The translations under genes and the position numbers were made by a program. The notes beneath the pieces are model-generated. The model saw only the letters and a program-made list of their open reading frames with translations, ran no database searches and was not told the DNA's origin. From Marsupella aquatica (taxonomy: Eukaryota; Marchantiophyta), in assembly GCA_973895155.1 (NCBI GenBank), contig OZ316897.1, positions 3,410,001-3,474,000 of the forward strand: 64,000 nucleotides of DNA. The letters are read 5' to 3'. Shown in pieces: positions 1 through 10,975 of this stretch. Numbering within the stretch: the stretch's first letter is position 1; the number at the start of each line of letters is the position of its first letter.

Positions 1-101
1 CCACACCCATCTCCAGGTGGAACGCGCATTCTTCAACAGCTGCGACTAGGCGGAGCAGGGAAATAGAGAAGTTGCAAGACGTATTGTACAGTAATGGTTA
101 G
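1..101 (+). other. Possible 3' end of an upstream gene (undecided)
   Basis: All three forward frames are open from base 1. They stop at about 48, 66 and 101. The base composition is richer than the AT-rich sequence that follows, so this may be the last codons of a gene entering from the left. No family is recognisable in so short a stretch, and the frame cannot be chosen. Confidence 0.2.
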
Positions 102-1331
102 AAATATTCATTACAGTCATTCTAATTTATTTGTAAAGTAAACTGGTTTTCAAGCCATGGTTCCTGTGGTTAAATTGTAGAGAAGACTGTGCTTTTATGG
201 CGTCCTGAAGTATTTGCACTCTAGCATCACTGAATGGAAGATATTTGAAAATAGACCAAACTATGCTATGCTAACTTGACATGGTAGTAGTCCCTCAGCA
301 TCATTGGGGTTTGATGCTGGTCTTAGCTGCAAGGTTGTTAAGATAGTCAGGCAGATTCCTTGCAATTGAATTTCCAAGTTTAAGGGACCCCGTCAAGCCG
401 CATATAAGCCCTTATTGAACAATCATTGGGAAAAGAAATGTTTGAGCAGTGTCTGGTGAGGATTGCGTCAAAATCCTGCGGTAGCATAATCAGCATATTT
501 CATGCGTAGCACCACGAGAAAGAAAATGGCACAACCAAAACTATATTTCCCCTACTCCAGACCAGGGTATCAACAGCGCATTTGTAGACATTCTAAAGCT
601 TTCCAAATTTCTCTTCGTAGGAGAAACGACCGGAGCTCTGTCTACAGGGTCTATTATACTACAGTGACCTCAATGTTGAAGGTCAGAATGCAAAAGATAT
701 ATTGTACATAATCAGTCAGAGTGGCCAGGATGGCGTCCAGGCTATTGCAAAAGGATGAATACATTGTTTTTTCCAGTCCCGTCTTCATCTTGCCACACAG
801 AATAATTGAGTTCCATAAACGATGATGAAGAGGGCAAAGGAAAAGATCTAATCATGATTCGCCATGATAAGCACCTCAGATGTGAAGCACAACAATTTCT
901 ACTCAGTGTCCTTTCCATGAAGGTCTGCGTCCCAATTTTCTATTTCCTTTTCTTTGGCTGGTGCAACCTTCCACTTTATGTTCCTTTGCCTTAGTCGGGA
1001 AGCTTTTATACAATTCACTTCATTCAATTCTCAAACCTTCAAATACTTTAGGGCATTGCAAATGAACCGTCCAATTCAGGCTGAAGATATAAAGGGTGGT
1101 TCAAATCTGGACTCTCTTGTTGTCTTCAATTCATAATCATTCCTTGAGCTTGCTGAGAGAGTTTTTCTGGCGAAAGAACAGCAAATGCCATGTCAGAAAT
1201 AATTCTAGTAATTAGGACCCTTTTTACTCATTATGACGATGGAATTGATGGATGGCTATTAACTTATCTCGTGGCTTTAAATGCAGATTTTACTTCTGGA
1301 GACCGAAACAAATTCAGAGAAAGTCTGATTT
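102..1331. other. Spacer, no gene seen
   Basis: AT-rich sequence with only short chance ORFs (under 70 codons). It lies downstream of the minus-strand C2 gene, so part of it should be that gene's 3' UTR. I see no repeat or RNA gene in it. Confidence 0.5.
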
Positions 1332-3592
1332 TTACGAAGTTTGTATTCTCGTAACAATGTAACTAGAGTAATGGCAAGAAGCTACGCTGTGGACATCGAT
1401 ATTGCTGCCTTGCCCTTGTCCATTTATTGGTGGAATCATTGTTGAAGGAAGTACCTTCTCTTGATCTTCTGCCCTTTTTTTACAAAATTTGCTTCCCCAA
1501 CTCATAGCTGCCAAAATAGCCACTAATGCCCCAGCAAAAGCCACCTTCCTATGCGGACTATTGCCTGGTTGAGAGTCTCCACAACTGATCTCAGGTTCAG
1601 AACAAAGTACATTCTCACATGATTTGTGAGAGTCTTCGACAAATGACTTCGTTTGCAATACAGGGCTCCCACGTGTTGATGGGCTTATCGGTAAGACTTC
1701 GTCCAGCAGTGTAGCTTCAGGCAAAATGGTCCCAGCTTGATCCTCCAAGAGCACTTCCTCTATCATACTACTTGTGCGACCACCGTGGGCAGTGCTGTGC
1801 GCATCATCTGAGATGCATCGCACATGGCTAGAGCTTGCCTGAGGTGGGCATTGGCATAATAACGCCTTGAGCCCATACTGGTGGTCATCTCTAGTCTCTG
1901 AAGATGTAGAAGCCGCTACAACAATCAATAACAATGCATTATCCCAAAACATGAGAAACACAGACAAGTCCTAGTACCCGCAAGGAATCTCTCAGGAATG
2001 CAGTACAAGCCTACATCCTCAAGAAAATGGACGATGGCAAAATTTTCAGAGTCATTTGCAGTATGTACCTGTGCTAGAAGGAGGAGCTTGATGGTTAGAG
2101 TATCGCAGCACAAGACAAATTTCGCCAACATTCTTGTCATTGGGATCCTTCATTTGAATCCATTGCACTCTAGTTCCACTATAAAGCAAATCGTGAACTG
2201 AAATAGCTGCTTTTCCAACCAGTGACTCGCTGTCGAGTAACAGGTCAGAGTTTATCACAGATACCTGATACACAAACCACAATTTCGAATCCTTTGAATG
2301 TCAAGTCTCCATCACTGTATTGCGAAGACCTTGACCTTTTCCAAGAACAGTACACTGTCCCAGTAGAGAAGCTTATACACGAAAAACCATGTACAATCAC
2401 AAAGGGAAGTAATTCATTGAATGTTGCATTTGAGAAGCTGACTCAGTCAAAGGTGAGGAACTTCACACAATTGAAATATTGAAGACAAATTTGAGTCGCA
2501 GAGTGTGAGTCACAAATTTCATTTGATAAAAGAAACAAGATCAACCTCCTTTTATGTTGCAAGGGGCCCAAGCCTTTGAATTTCCCCCTACAATGGCAAT
2601 TTTCACTATCTTTGTAATCGATCTGAAGCAATTTTCATCACGACTTTGAAGGTAGAAATCTCAAGTCCAGGCTTACCCATAGTTGTGAATCTTCAGAAGG
2701 GACGGCAAGGTTGAAGTCTGCAAGCCAACTAGGAGAAAGAGTATCCTTCAACGTATCTGTCCGGACCTGTCACTTGAGATTCAAGCTTTAAATCAATTTT
2801 CGCGTCAGACATTACAGTGGCTGTGGGTGAAATGAGTATTCAACAAAGGATTCAGTGGGACTGGAATAACTAGGGCAACTAGGGCCTTGTTCTCCTAGGT
2901 GAGCGTAATTGGAGCTTTGGCTTGTCCACAAAACTTTCAGCTAAGTGTTGCCACAAAAAAAGCCTGCGTTCATTCGGATGGACATGAAGTGCTCATTTCG
3001 ATGTGAAACGGCAATACAGAGTGCTGCTTGCAATCTCTAGTTCCTTTAATTGTTGTTTCCAGAAATCAATGGCAAGAATCTCTAAAATAAGAGCAACTGA
3101 AGCTGAAATTAGATAGAATTTTGACGTAAATTGTAAAGCTGGTCTCAATAGCAGCTCAAAGTTTCCAATCAGAATTTTGAAATTGAAGGTAAAAAACATA
3201 TTTTTTAATTTCCACATTAGGCCCTCGCAGTTTGCTCTCACAGAATTCCGGGTTCGCCTTAATGATCTTATCGTGATCGATTCTCTCTATCTTTCAAGAT
3301 CGGATATAAACTAAGAATTCTGTCTACCTTGCAATGTGAAAGTGGTGATCAAACAAACCTTTTGCTCTCCGATCTGAAGCTCAACACTAGGACGAAATGT
3401 TTTTCCATCTCCACCTGCTTCAAAATTTCTACCTTCAACAACAGAGATTTGAAGGTAACCAATCCCTCCCGTCCCATCTTCAACCCCAACAACATTGTCC
3501 TTGTCAATGTCCACACGATTTCCCATGATCCTCTCTATTGAATCCCCGAAAATTTGAGAAGGAAAGCTACCTATGCCCTCCCCATCAGCCAT
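1332..3592 (-). CDS. C2-domain protein with C-terminal membrane segment
   Basis: Four exons join in phase: 3592-3359, 2766-2677, 2264-2069 and 1915-1332. They give a 367-aa protein starting MADGEGIGSF; the in-frame codons just upstream are not ATG. Residues about 45-165 form one C2 domain: GYLQISVVEGRNF, then DTLSPSWLADFNLAV, then SESLVGKAAISVHDLL, then VGEICLVLRY. C2 domains bind phospholipids, often with calcium. Here several loop positions are not Asp, so calcium binding is doubtful. A hydrophobic stretch near residue 310 (VAFAGALVAILAAMSW) followed by KKR suggests a tail-proximal membrane anchor. The middle part is Ser-rich and probably disordered. Inference: a membrane-tethered lipid-binding protein. 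I do not recognise the subfamily. Exons 1-3 are well supported; the last exon rests on phase and a good acceptor. Confidence 0.75.
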
Positions 3593-4140
3593 GTCTCGAT
3601 TCGAGGTCAACAGATTTGCTACGACAAATAGTCAAATTTAAAACAATAAGGTGATGTTGGTAGCGACTTGTCGAGATTGGCAGGCGAATCTCTCTTTCAG
3701 TCAGCAAGCGTCAAGAAGTATTTTAGGAACTCATGAAATCTTCTTTCCCAACCCATTCACGGAGAACATCCAAAGACATCTTTTCAGATCTCCTCCTGAA
3801 TATTTCTCAAAATGATAGCCTCCACATTCCCTGCAAATTTCCAGATCATGATAGTTTTAAATCTACACATACTAAGGATACTCCTCGTTTTGGAGCCATC
3901 TAATGGACAAAACATTGGTAGATTTACAAAAACTAATCGTTGCGCTAAGATTGTTGTCACTCTCAGGTTACTCATGAGTGAGAGGAGAATATGTACAATT
4001 TGAAGCCTAATCCACCATAAACTCGAGCCAAAGCGATTCTATTTGGACTAGTCAGATTTTCGTCGTCCACTGTCTTAATTGAGAATGAAAGTGGTCAAGT
4101 AGATCACCCCTACTCGCCAAGTCATCACATAATTGTACAA
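3593..4140. promoter_or_regulatory. Upstream region of the C2 gene
   Basis: This should hold the promoter and 5' UTR of the minus-strand C2 gene. No distinct motif was identified, and no other gene is visible. Confidence 0.4.
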
Positions 4141-4143
4141 TAT

Positions 4144-4206
4144 CATTGTTGGAAGCTTTTGTTGGAGACTCATTGTTGGAAGCTTTTGTTGTTCCAACTC
4201 ATTGTT
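4144..4206. repeat. 27-bp tandem duplication
   Basis: The motif CATTGTTGGAAGCTTTTGTT occurs at 4144 and again at 4171, followed by a third partial CATTGTT. It is a short direct tandem repeat in AT-rich spacer. Confidence 0.8.
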
Positions 4207-6460
4207 AAGAGATTACACATGGTTGATTCAAGATTTCGTTCAGTGCACGAAGCACTGTTTGAGTTTTCTATAATGGAAGAAAATATGCAAAACACAAGAT
4301 GAGATTTCAAGTTGCCTTTATATGGAGTGAGAGGCCTGGAAAATCTATGCTTGTTTACAAGTTTTACAAGGCCAGTGAACAATACTATGCCAAGAAAAAT
4401 ATAAATTATGATCAATTACACTACGTAAATAAATGGAGGTGCGAGTCAGTCTGTGCATCCTTGTGGTACTATTGAATGTAAAGGAGGAGTTTGGCTAAGA
4501 GGTTTTAACTACAATGCCACTAAAAGAGATAAGTAATTAATTACAATACTGCCACAGTTTTTGTCCATGGTTACATTGGTTAACTTGACTTCCATGTGTT
4601 GCATACTGATTGTGTGGAATTTTTGTCCGGACTGTTTCTCATTGCCATTGTTGAAATTTATAAGAGTAGTTTATAAGAGTAGTCTAGTGACCAGACTGCC
4701 AAGGGATTGACTCTATGCTGACAATTGTCTCATACAGGATGAAGTTAGATCCATGGTTAACTTTTGTCTATCTTTGGTCGTCTGTATTATAAAACCGTGG
4801 CACTACAACAAATTTAGCCAAAATCGTGGGAATGTTACAGTCAAAATTGTGGCAACTTTATAATTACGCACATCTTTAGTGCCATTGTACTTAATAGTTG
4901 CTTTGGCTAAATCTACTTTACTCTAGGAAAGGTGTAACAGAAACACCACTTTAAGTAGCCAGAGAATTGCAGCGATAGCCTCAAGGGTTTTATAGCCTTA
5001 GTTGCTTACATACTTTTGAGGTACATTTATTACAAGGACAGCAATGATGGTCATATAATGGTCTTATACCTCGACATGATAACCTACGGAGTAGAGGATA
5101 TTGAGTCGACATACCCATACAAAATATGACTGAAACTATGATGGACCATTTGCAAGCGGCATGGATCACTATTAGATATACTTTTTATTCAGATAGTATA
5201 ACATTTTGGGTGTACACAAATGTTTGGTACAAAAAAAAAACCAAAAAAAAAAGTTTGGTACACCATTGTCTTTCTAGGTGTCAAATGGACAAATGTTGTA
5301 GTCCATCCAATGATAACTTCTGGGGAAAACATCCTCTCCAAAAGGGAGAAAAAAATAAAATTGATATCCTGGAAATTAGTATAGAACCAGATAGTACGTA
5401 CTACCTTATGGCCAAAAAACAATCGATGGCCTAAACTATATTCGCCATTCTTTTCTCGATCTTCACTCGTCACAAATTTTTTTATGGGGCTTCTGTGCAT
5501 ATTTCTTGTGAAACTTTGAAATAGCAGTTACTCCCACAAATCATGCAGACTGCCCTCAGCTTCGTTGTTTTTTGCACTTTGTCAATGCATAAGAACAGAG
5601 TGCTACATAAATCTACAATGGTAGCATATATTTTGGAAGCTTTTGTCACTTTACTCAGGTGTAATGGCTGTAAATGTTTCTCTCAGCTGTCTCACAATTT
5701 TATTTTAGAATGAAGTGTCTAAATTGACATGCACACCTGGCTTCACTCGACTAATGAGAATTTGACCATTAAACTTAGGTGGGAATTATTTCTCTTTTGC
5801 ACAGATAATAGATTTTTTTTTTTTACTTGAATCTTGAATACGAGTATCGTCATTTTCTCTCTCGATGAATTTTTTGCATGAATGTAAAGTTAAGAATTAG
5901 AAATTGAATTTCTTTCATTTGTCCTTTGTCATTTACTCAAAGTTACACTTCACTTCTTTAGAACTAAAAAAATTCATTTTCCATATCCTTTCCCTCCAAG
6001 CCTATTGAGTTTGTTGGCTCCATAGCTCATTAGATGGTGTTTTCTTGGATCATACCTTTTATGGGCGTTTCAGATAGCAGTACGGTAGCATCTTCGTATT
6101 CCGGTATTTATACCTAGCTACGATCATTTCATGCATGGGTACCCGCAGAGGATAAGAAGATTCCAAGAAGATGCTGAATCTGAGCCGTCCATTAATTCTA
6201 TCGATGGTCAAGATATTTCTGCAGCCCCTGAGGAATAATAATTGGCCATGACTGTCGGGGCACTTTCAGTGTACCCACCGTATATGTTTTGGTACGGGGC
6301 TGATGCCCTGGTCAGGTAACGCGACGGCTGACGTCATGTTTCCAACCGTAACCGAACGAGGCATTGAATGTCCATCATTTCAGTCACGGCTGTTTGTTGT
6401 ACGCATTATACTGATCTCTTTCTAAGTGCACAGTCCGGGAAGAAGCCTTTAGTAGGGTTT
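4207..6460. other. Spacer, no gene seen
   Basis: AT-rich spacer with oligo-A runs near 5230-5255 and an oligo-T run near 5815. CACTACAACAAATTTAGCC at 4801 resembles the start of a CACTA-type transposon end, but no matching opposite end was found. A 35-codon ATG-to-stop reading frame at 6132-6239 looks coding-like (YPQRIRRFQEDAESEP) but matches no family I know. Confidence 0.4.
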
Positions 6461-6545
6461 GCCACTTGGAGTTCGCATTTCTCGATTACAATAGGGTGTC
6501 TCGTCACTTGGAATTCACATTTCTCGATTATAGTAGGGTATCTCA
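6461..6545. repeat. 42-bp tandem duplication
   Basis: Two adjacent copies of a 42-bp unit, each containing CACTTGGA, CATTTCTCGATTA and TAGGGTGTCTC or TAGGGTATCTC. The second copy's end coincides with the left end of the MITE-like element that follows. Confidence 0.75.
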
Positions 6546-6789
6546 AAGTTTCTAAATTAGGGATGATGACATTAGATCCTAGAGGGGTGTTGTTCATTTT
6601 TTCAAAAGGTTCTGGAAAGGTCTGTTTTCCCCACTAGCCTCTATAGTGACTGGTGGGAATGCCATAAGACCAATTTTGATGGCAACAAAATTATGTACTA
6701 GGAGTTTAGTAGTCCGTAACTTTGTGTGACAGTAACCCATAACTAGGGAGTCAAGGCCCATCAAAGTTTCAGCTTGGAGACACCCTAAT
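6535..6789. mobile_element. MITE-like element, AGGGTRTCTC ends
   Basis: The left end AGGGTATCTCAAAG (6535) is matched in inverted orientation by TTGGAGACACCCTAAT (6774-6789). The interior has no coding capacity. The same end motif bounds a larger segment at 22318-22870, which suggests one small DNA-transposon family. The target duplication is not clear. Confidence 0.4.
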
Positions 6790-8066
6790 GGGCAAGAATA
6801 AAATTGTTATCATGCAACTGTCTATATTTATATTATGCATAATTTAAAAAGAAAACATCTATTCTACCTTAATAGTCATGCATACAACCTTATGCGCGTT
6901 TTGCACTTATGTATCTGTCCTCTAATGAAGCCTTCTTTGTACTTACAAAAGTCCAAAAACACACTGCAAAGTGGTACGAAAAAGAAAGACAATAGGGACA
7001 CCTTGCAGTTATCCAGAGTTTTCAATCCTGGAGTGTACACTTGGAAAGTGGTCACACTAGAAGGGCTACAGGACGACAAAGGCCACGACATCCGATATGC
7101 AGCCGCTACAAGGTTTGATCCCCGAACAGCCTCTTTGAGTCTTTGGGAACAACCTTGGGAACACCCTTGGGAACAACCTGGAGTCCTGGAGTTGCCAGGC
7201 TGGGGTACAGTACAGGACCGGACCGCATGGTACATGATTTTGTTTAGAAGAGTCTCGGAGGGAAGGGGTCATGGTACAGTACCAATAATCGAGGACTGTG
7301 GTTAGCAGCTGTAGTTAACCAGTGACGGTCAACATTTTCACTGTCCAGTACTTCATCACTAACAAGTACTGTACTGAAAGCCGTCCCCCCTGGGACCCGA
7401 CATCGGCCCCACCCGCTTGGTGCAACTGGCATTGGGAGTCGCAAACGCCAAAGCATTTGCAGGCCCACACCAAAAACGTTTTCCCGGCCTCTTCCAGTAC
7501 AAATAACATCTTGGTAAGTGCAATCTTGCTTTGTGACATTTCAATATAAATGCAAATTTCACTGATATAGCACTTACTAAGTACTACTAAGTGCAATGTT
7601 GACTTAGAAATTGCAGTTACTAAGCAAATGCAACTATTTCAATAGTCAGTGTAAGTATTGCACTTATTGGGGTTTGCGATATATTCAAGAATGGCATTTA
7701 CGAGGACTGTGATAAACGCAAAGTCTTCAATAGGTTGCACTTATCAATACCTGCAATGTAGTGAATTTATTTCATTTGCTAGAAAGCTCAAAAACTCAAA
7801 AGCTATCTCACCCTATATTTGATCACTTAACTGGCCAACTCACCTCCTATTGGATAGCTCTATTGATCAATTCAAATGTCCAAGAAGTGCAAGAATATCA
7901 AAATAAAGCTATCATGGACAACTAGATTTGCCAAAATGCTCCCATGGATTCTTGCAAACTTGGATGGACTGCATCTTATTCACAATGTCACATGTAATAT
8001 TCTTAATTAATCCTGGTTTGCATTCCTTCTATCTGGGGGTCTATGGGAGCATCATAGTCACAAGAA
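6790..8066. other. Spacer with minor repeats
   Basis: No gene seen. Three 12-bp units related to TTGGGAACAACC lie at about 7143-7178. Repeated GCACTTACTAAGT and AAGTGCAAT words occur at 7500-7760, and similar words recur at 55500-55790. Confidence 0.4.
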
Positions 8067-8160
8067 GACACTACCAATCCCTGTTGTGTGTTATTATTGC
8101 TATATTCATCCTTGAGACACTACCAATCCCTGTTGTGTGATATTGTTGCATTTATTCATC
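8067..8160. repeat. 48-bp tandem duplication
   Basis: The word GACACTACCAATCCCTGTTG occurs twice about 48 bp apart, each followed by TGTG, AT-rich sequence and ATTCATC. Confidence 0.8.
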
Positions 8161-8224
8161 AGTTGCAAAATTGCAATGTTAGAGAAGAGTGCATAATTTC
8201 TATATGGATTGCAGGATTGTCAAT

Positions 8225-8277
8225 ATGTAACCATTTTTAAAGGTACTTGCTATTCCCATAATCTCTTTCCTGAAAGT
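8225..8277. repeat. Short dispersed repeat, shared with 62986-63040
   Basis: ATGTAACCATTTTTAAAGG followed by CTTGCTAT, CATAATCT and TCCTGAAAG lines up along its whole length with sequence inside the inverted repeat at 62972-63058. It is probably an old fragment of the same small element. Confidence 0.5.
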
Positions 8278-8998
8278 AATGTTTTTAACAATAATCTCAC
8301 ACTATAATGGAGGTTGAGAAGAGGTTCTAGTCTGACTATGCTTCAAGAAACTATGATTCAAGAAGCCGAGAAAAGCATCCAGTCAGGTTTTCCTCTCTTT
8401 TTGGTCAATGTTTCAAGAAAATTCAGAAAAGCTGTCCATTCACCCACGGTCAGGTTTCCTCACTTTTTAGCCACAAGACCAAACCTCCATAAACCTAGAC
8501 AAGAACGAGAGCGGGTTGAGGGGAGCGATAATTAACCCAATCCTTACACTTACGGAGGGCTTATTATTAGTTAGGGTGGGGCCCCACCGTCCCCGTGAAA
8601 AACCCTCCGCGAATGGCGACCTCGTAAAACAGCCAGGACCAATCTCACTATCTGAGGTTCATCGGCTGTCACAAGACCGGGAGCAGCGCTCGGTAGTCGG
8701 TACCGTGGAACTAGGAAGTGAACGCCCGCGCCTGACCAGACCGGACCTAATCAGGCCCAGTTTAGTAGTTTACCGTACCTCTACGTACCTCGCGCTTTCT
8801 TTCTTCCAGAGAACCGGTCACGGTGGGCCCCACAGGCCAAAGCGCCCTGGCGCCTGGGTCTGATACTGTATTATTGTATTATTATTTGTCGATGCCTACC
8901 CGGGATTTACCCGGGTCGGGGGGGCGTGTGAGTCATCCCCGTCCGCGTCCCGTGCCGCCTCCCACTCCCGCGGCCCGCTCCTCAATCCCTCTCGTTCC

Positions 8999-9342
8999 CT
9001 CTCGTTCTCGCTCGTGCTGCACTACTCGTGTGTTTCCTGTTCCGTTTCTCTCACAATTGAACGCTTTGAGACGAAACGAAATATGAACAGTAGGAGTAGA
9101 GTGGTGCAATAGCTCTCGTTCTGGCTCGTGCTGCAGGTGGTGGTTTGCCTGCTTTCTTGTTTCCTCGAAAATGAACTTCATGCTTCAAGAGATGAACAGT
9201 GGGGCTATCGCTCTCGTTCTCGTTCTCGCTCGTGCTGCAGGTTGTTTGCTGCTCTGATCAGAATGAGTGCGTTTGGCTGCTTCCTTGTTTGTTTCCTCGA
9301 AATTCAACTGCATACTTCGAAAGATGAACAGTGATGTAGTAA
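8999..9342. repeat. Three diverged tandem units of about 100-115 bp
   Basis: Units start at about 8999, 9112 and 9211 with CTCTCGTTCTCGCTCGTGCT-like sequence. Each runs through a TTTCCTCGAAA-like middle and ends with GATGAACAGT or TATGAACAGT. Confidence 0.7.
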
Positions 9343-10136
9343 TGCAGAGGGAGGGAGCCAGAGAGGGTGGTCCGCATGGGGGACGGAACCTTTGGGAATG
9401 AGGCAGGCAAGCGGTGAGTTTGCCTGCCTTCTTGTCGGAGCGAGCTCCAACGTTGTTGTTGTTTGATCGCATGCATTCTCTCGAGCTCTCGATGCTGTTC
9501 GAGGCGCTGCTTGGTTTCCCTGACATTCGATCGTCGGTGCCCGGGAGACGTGGGGATCACGCGAGCAGGGCAGCTCTAGATAGTGTCGTAGGCTCTACTT
9601 CCTTTCTGATGGTACCCCGCAGACACGGATGATGGAGCGTTATGCTCTGTCTAGCTGAGCTCCCAGGCCCCGCCGTAGCTTACTGCTGCTCCTGCGGCTC
9701 ACACTGGAGTAAATTTTGCGCCAGAGGCTAAACAATACTTTTGTGTTCCGTTCGAGAGCATAGCACGCGCAGGTGCTGATATTCTGGAATCCAAGTTCAT
9801 TTACTTGGCGAGGACCGCAGCGACCTTTATTCCCTTGAGCAGCAGCTTTAGATACTAGTGTCCCAGGCTTTCCTTCCTTTCTTCGCATCAGAACTCCGTC
9901 GTCGCTCTGCATGGAGAAATGGAGCTCAGCAGCGCGCGGACAGGGGTGATGAAGCAGTGGGATAAATCTCTCGTCAGCTCCTTCCTGGCACCTGTTCTCC
10001 TGCGGCTGTCTATGTTCTCAAACGCGGGTCCCATCATCCGCCAGGCTAAATAAAATTCTGCATTCGTTCGATAGGAGGGGTTGGCTGTCTTTACGCTAAC
10101 GTTCACTCTTCTACCTGGGAAAAATAAAGTGTACTT

Positions 10137-10345
10137 TTCGTTTGGAAGCAGAAACTCGGCTGCCTGTATTCTTGAAGAGTGCATCTCGAGGTCGTTCATC
10201 CGTGTGGGCAAGTTTTTTTCCCTGCAATTCGTTTGAAGCATGTAAGTCGGCTGCTGATATCCTTGAACAGCCTGGATCTCAAGTTCGTTGATCCGGCGGG
10301 GTGTTTTTTTCGTTTGTTTCGCTTGGAAGCATGCGAGCCGATTCG
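10137..10345. repeat. 90-bp tandem repeat, about 2.3 copies
   Basis: Units start at 10137, 10228 and 10318 with TTCGTTTGGAAGCA-like sequence. They share CGGCTGC, a CTTGAA core, TCGTTSATCCG and a run of T. A more diverged relative lies near 9742-9810. The array lies 0.6-0.8 kb upstream of the receptor-kinase ATG. Confidence 0.75.
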
Positions 10346-10975
10346 AGTTGCATGGTGCGCCAATGCTCGGCAAGTATCTGTGCTCCTGCCTTGCACTACT
10401 GGTCGTCCAATGAAGTTCGACCCGCAGTAGCATGTTTCTTCGTTTTTCTTTCTATTCTTGAGATGCCAATGGTGTCGTTAGTTCGGCTTTCCTGGCGTCA
10501 TCGTTGCCTTCGCTAAATTTTTCATGACGCGAAGCAGCAATATTTGGATACTCGCGCTAGCTCTTCGGCCTGCATTCTCTCAATGCTGTGAAGGTGCCGC
10601 ATTGCGAATTGGCTCCAATAAAGTGTCGCGTATTTCTCCTTTCGAGCGTGAGCTTCTTACTGGAAGTTCTTGTTCTTCTTCTCCTGGAGCATTTCCAGAA
10701 GCTCTCCTGGTAGCCCTCGTTATTTCGACCTGCTCCAAAGCTCCTCTGTGGTGCAGTAAGGGGTCACATTCCATGCTGCGTTATTCTCTCAGTCGAGCCG
10801 GAGATGATGGGGCGCGGTGGAAGAAAGGCCCGCGCACAGAAGGCTGGGTGTAAAAGAAGAGTTGAGAAGAGGTGATGGTCAGGTGAAGAACATGGACGAG
10901 CATTGGCGTCAGACGCGAGGCGCCTCACCGGTGGAGGAGAGACAGAGGAGGGTGGGTAAAGAATCAGAGGTGAAA

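Larger units (their letters stand above)
8520..10975 (+). promoter_or_regulatory. GC-rich upstream region of the LRR kinase
   Basis: This 2.4-kb stretch is clearly more GC-rich than the spacer before it and leads into the receptor-kinase ORF. It contains a 14-bp palindrome GGTGGGGCCCCACC at 8575-8588 and GGTGGGCCCCAC at about 8822, both similar to TCP or site-II promoter motifs. It also holds two tandem arrays. Several overlapping ORFs on both strands (up to 181 codons) run through the arrays and look like composition artefacts. Promoter and a long 5' leader are an inference. Confidence 0.4.

Noticed and set aside
4801-4930. CACTA-type transposon
   Set aside because: One end-like sequence only; no matching inverted end or 3-bp target duplication was found.
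9888-10433. 181-codon minus-strand ORF
   Set aside because: It runs through the 90-bp tandem repeat, where a period divisible by three keeps a frame open; no family is recognised and other frames are open too.
10817-10975. Longer N-terminus for the LRR kinase
   Set aside because: The upstream in-frame codons include a later ATG at 10890, but only the ATG at 10976 places the signal peptide at the N-terminus.
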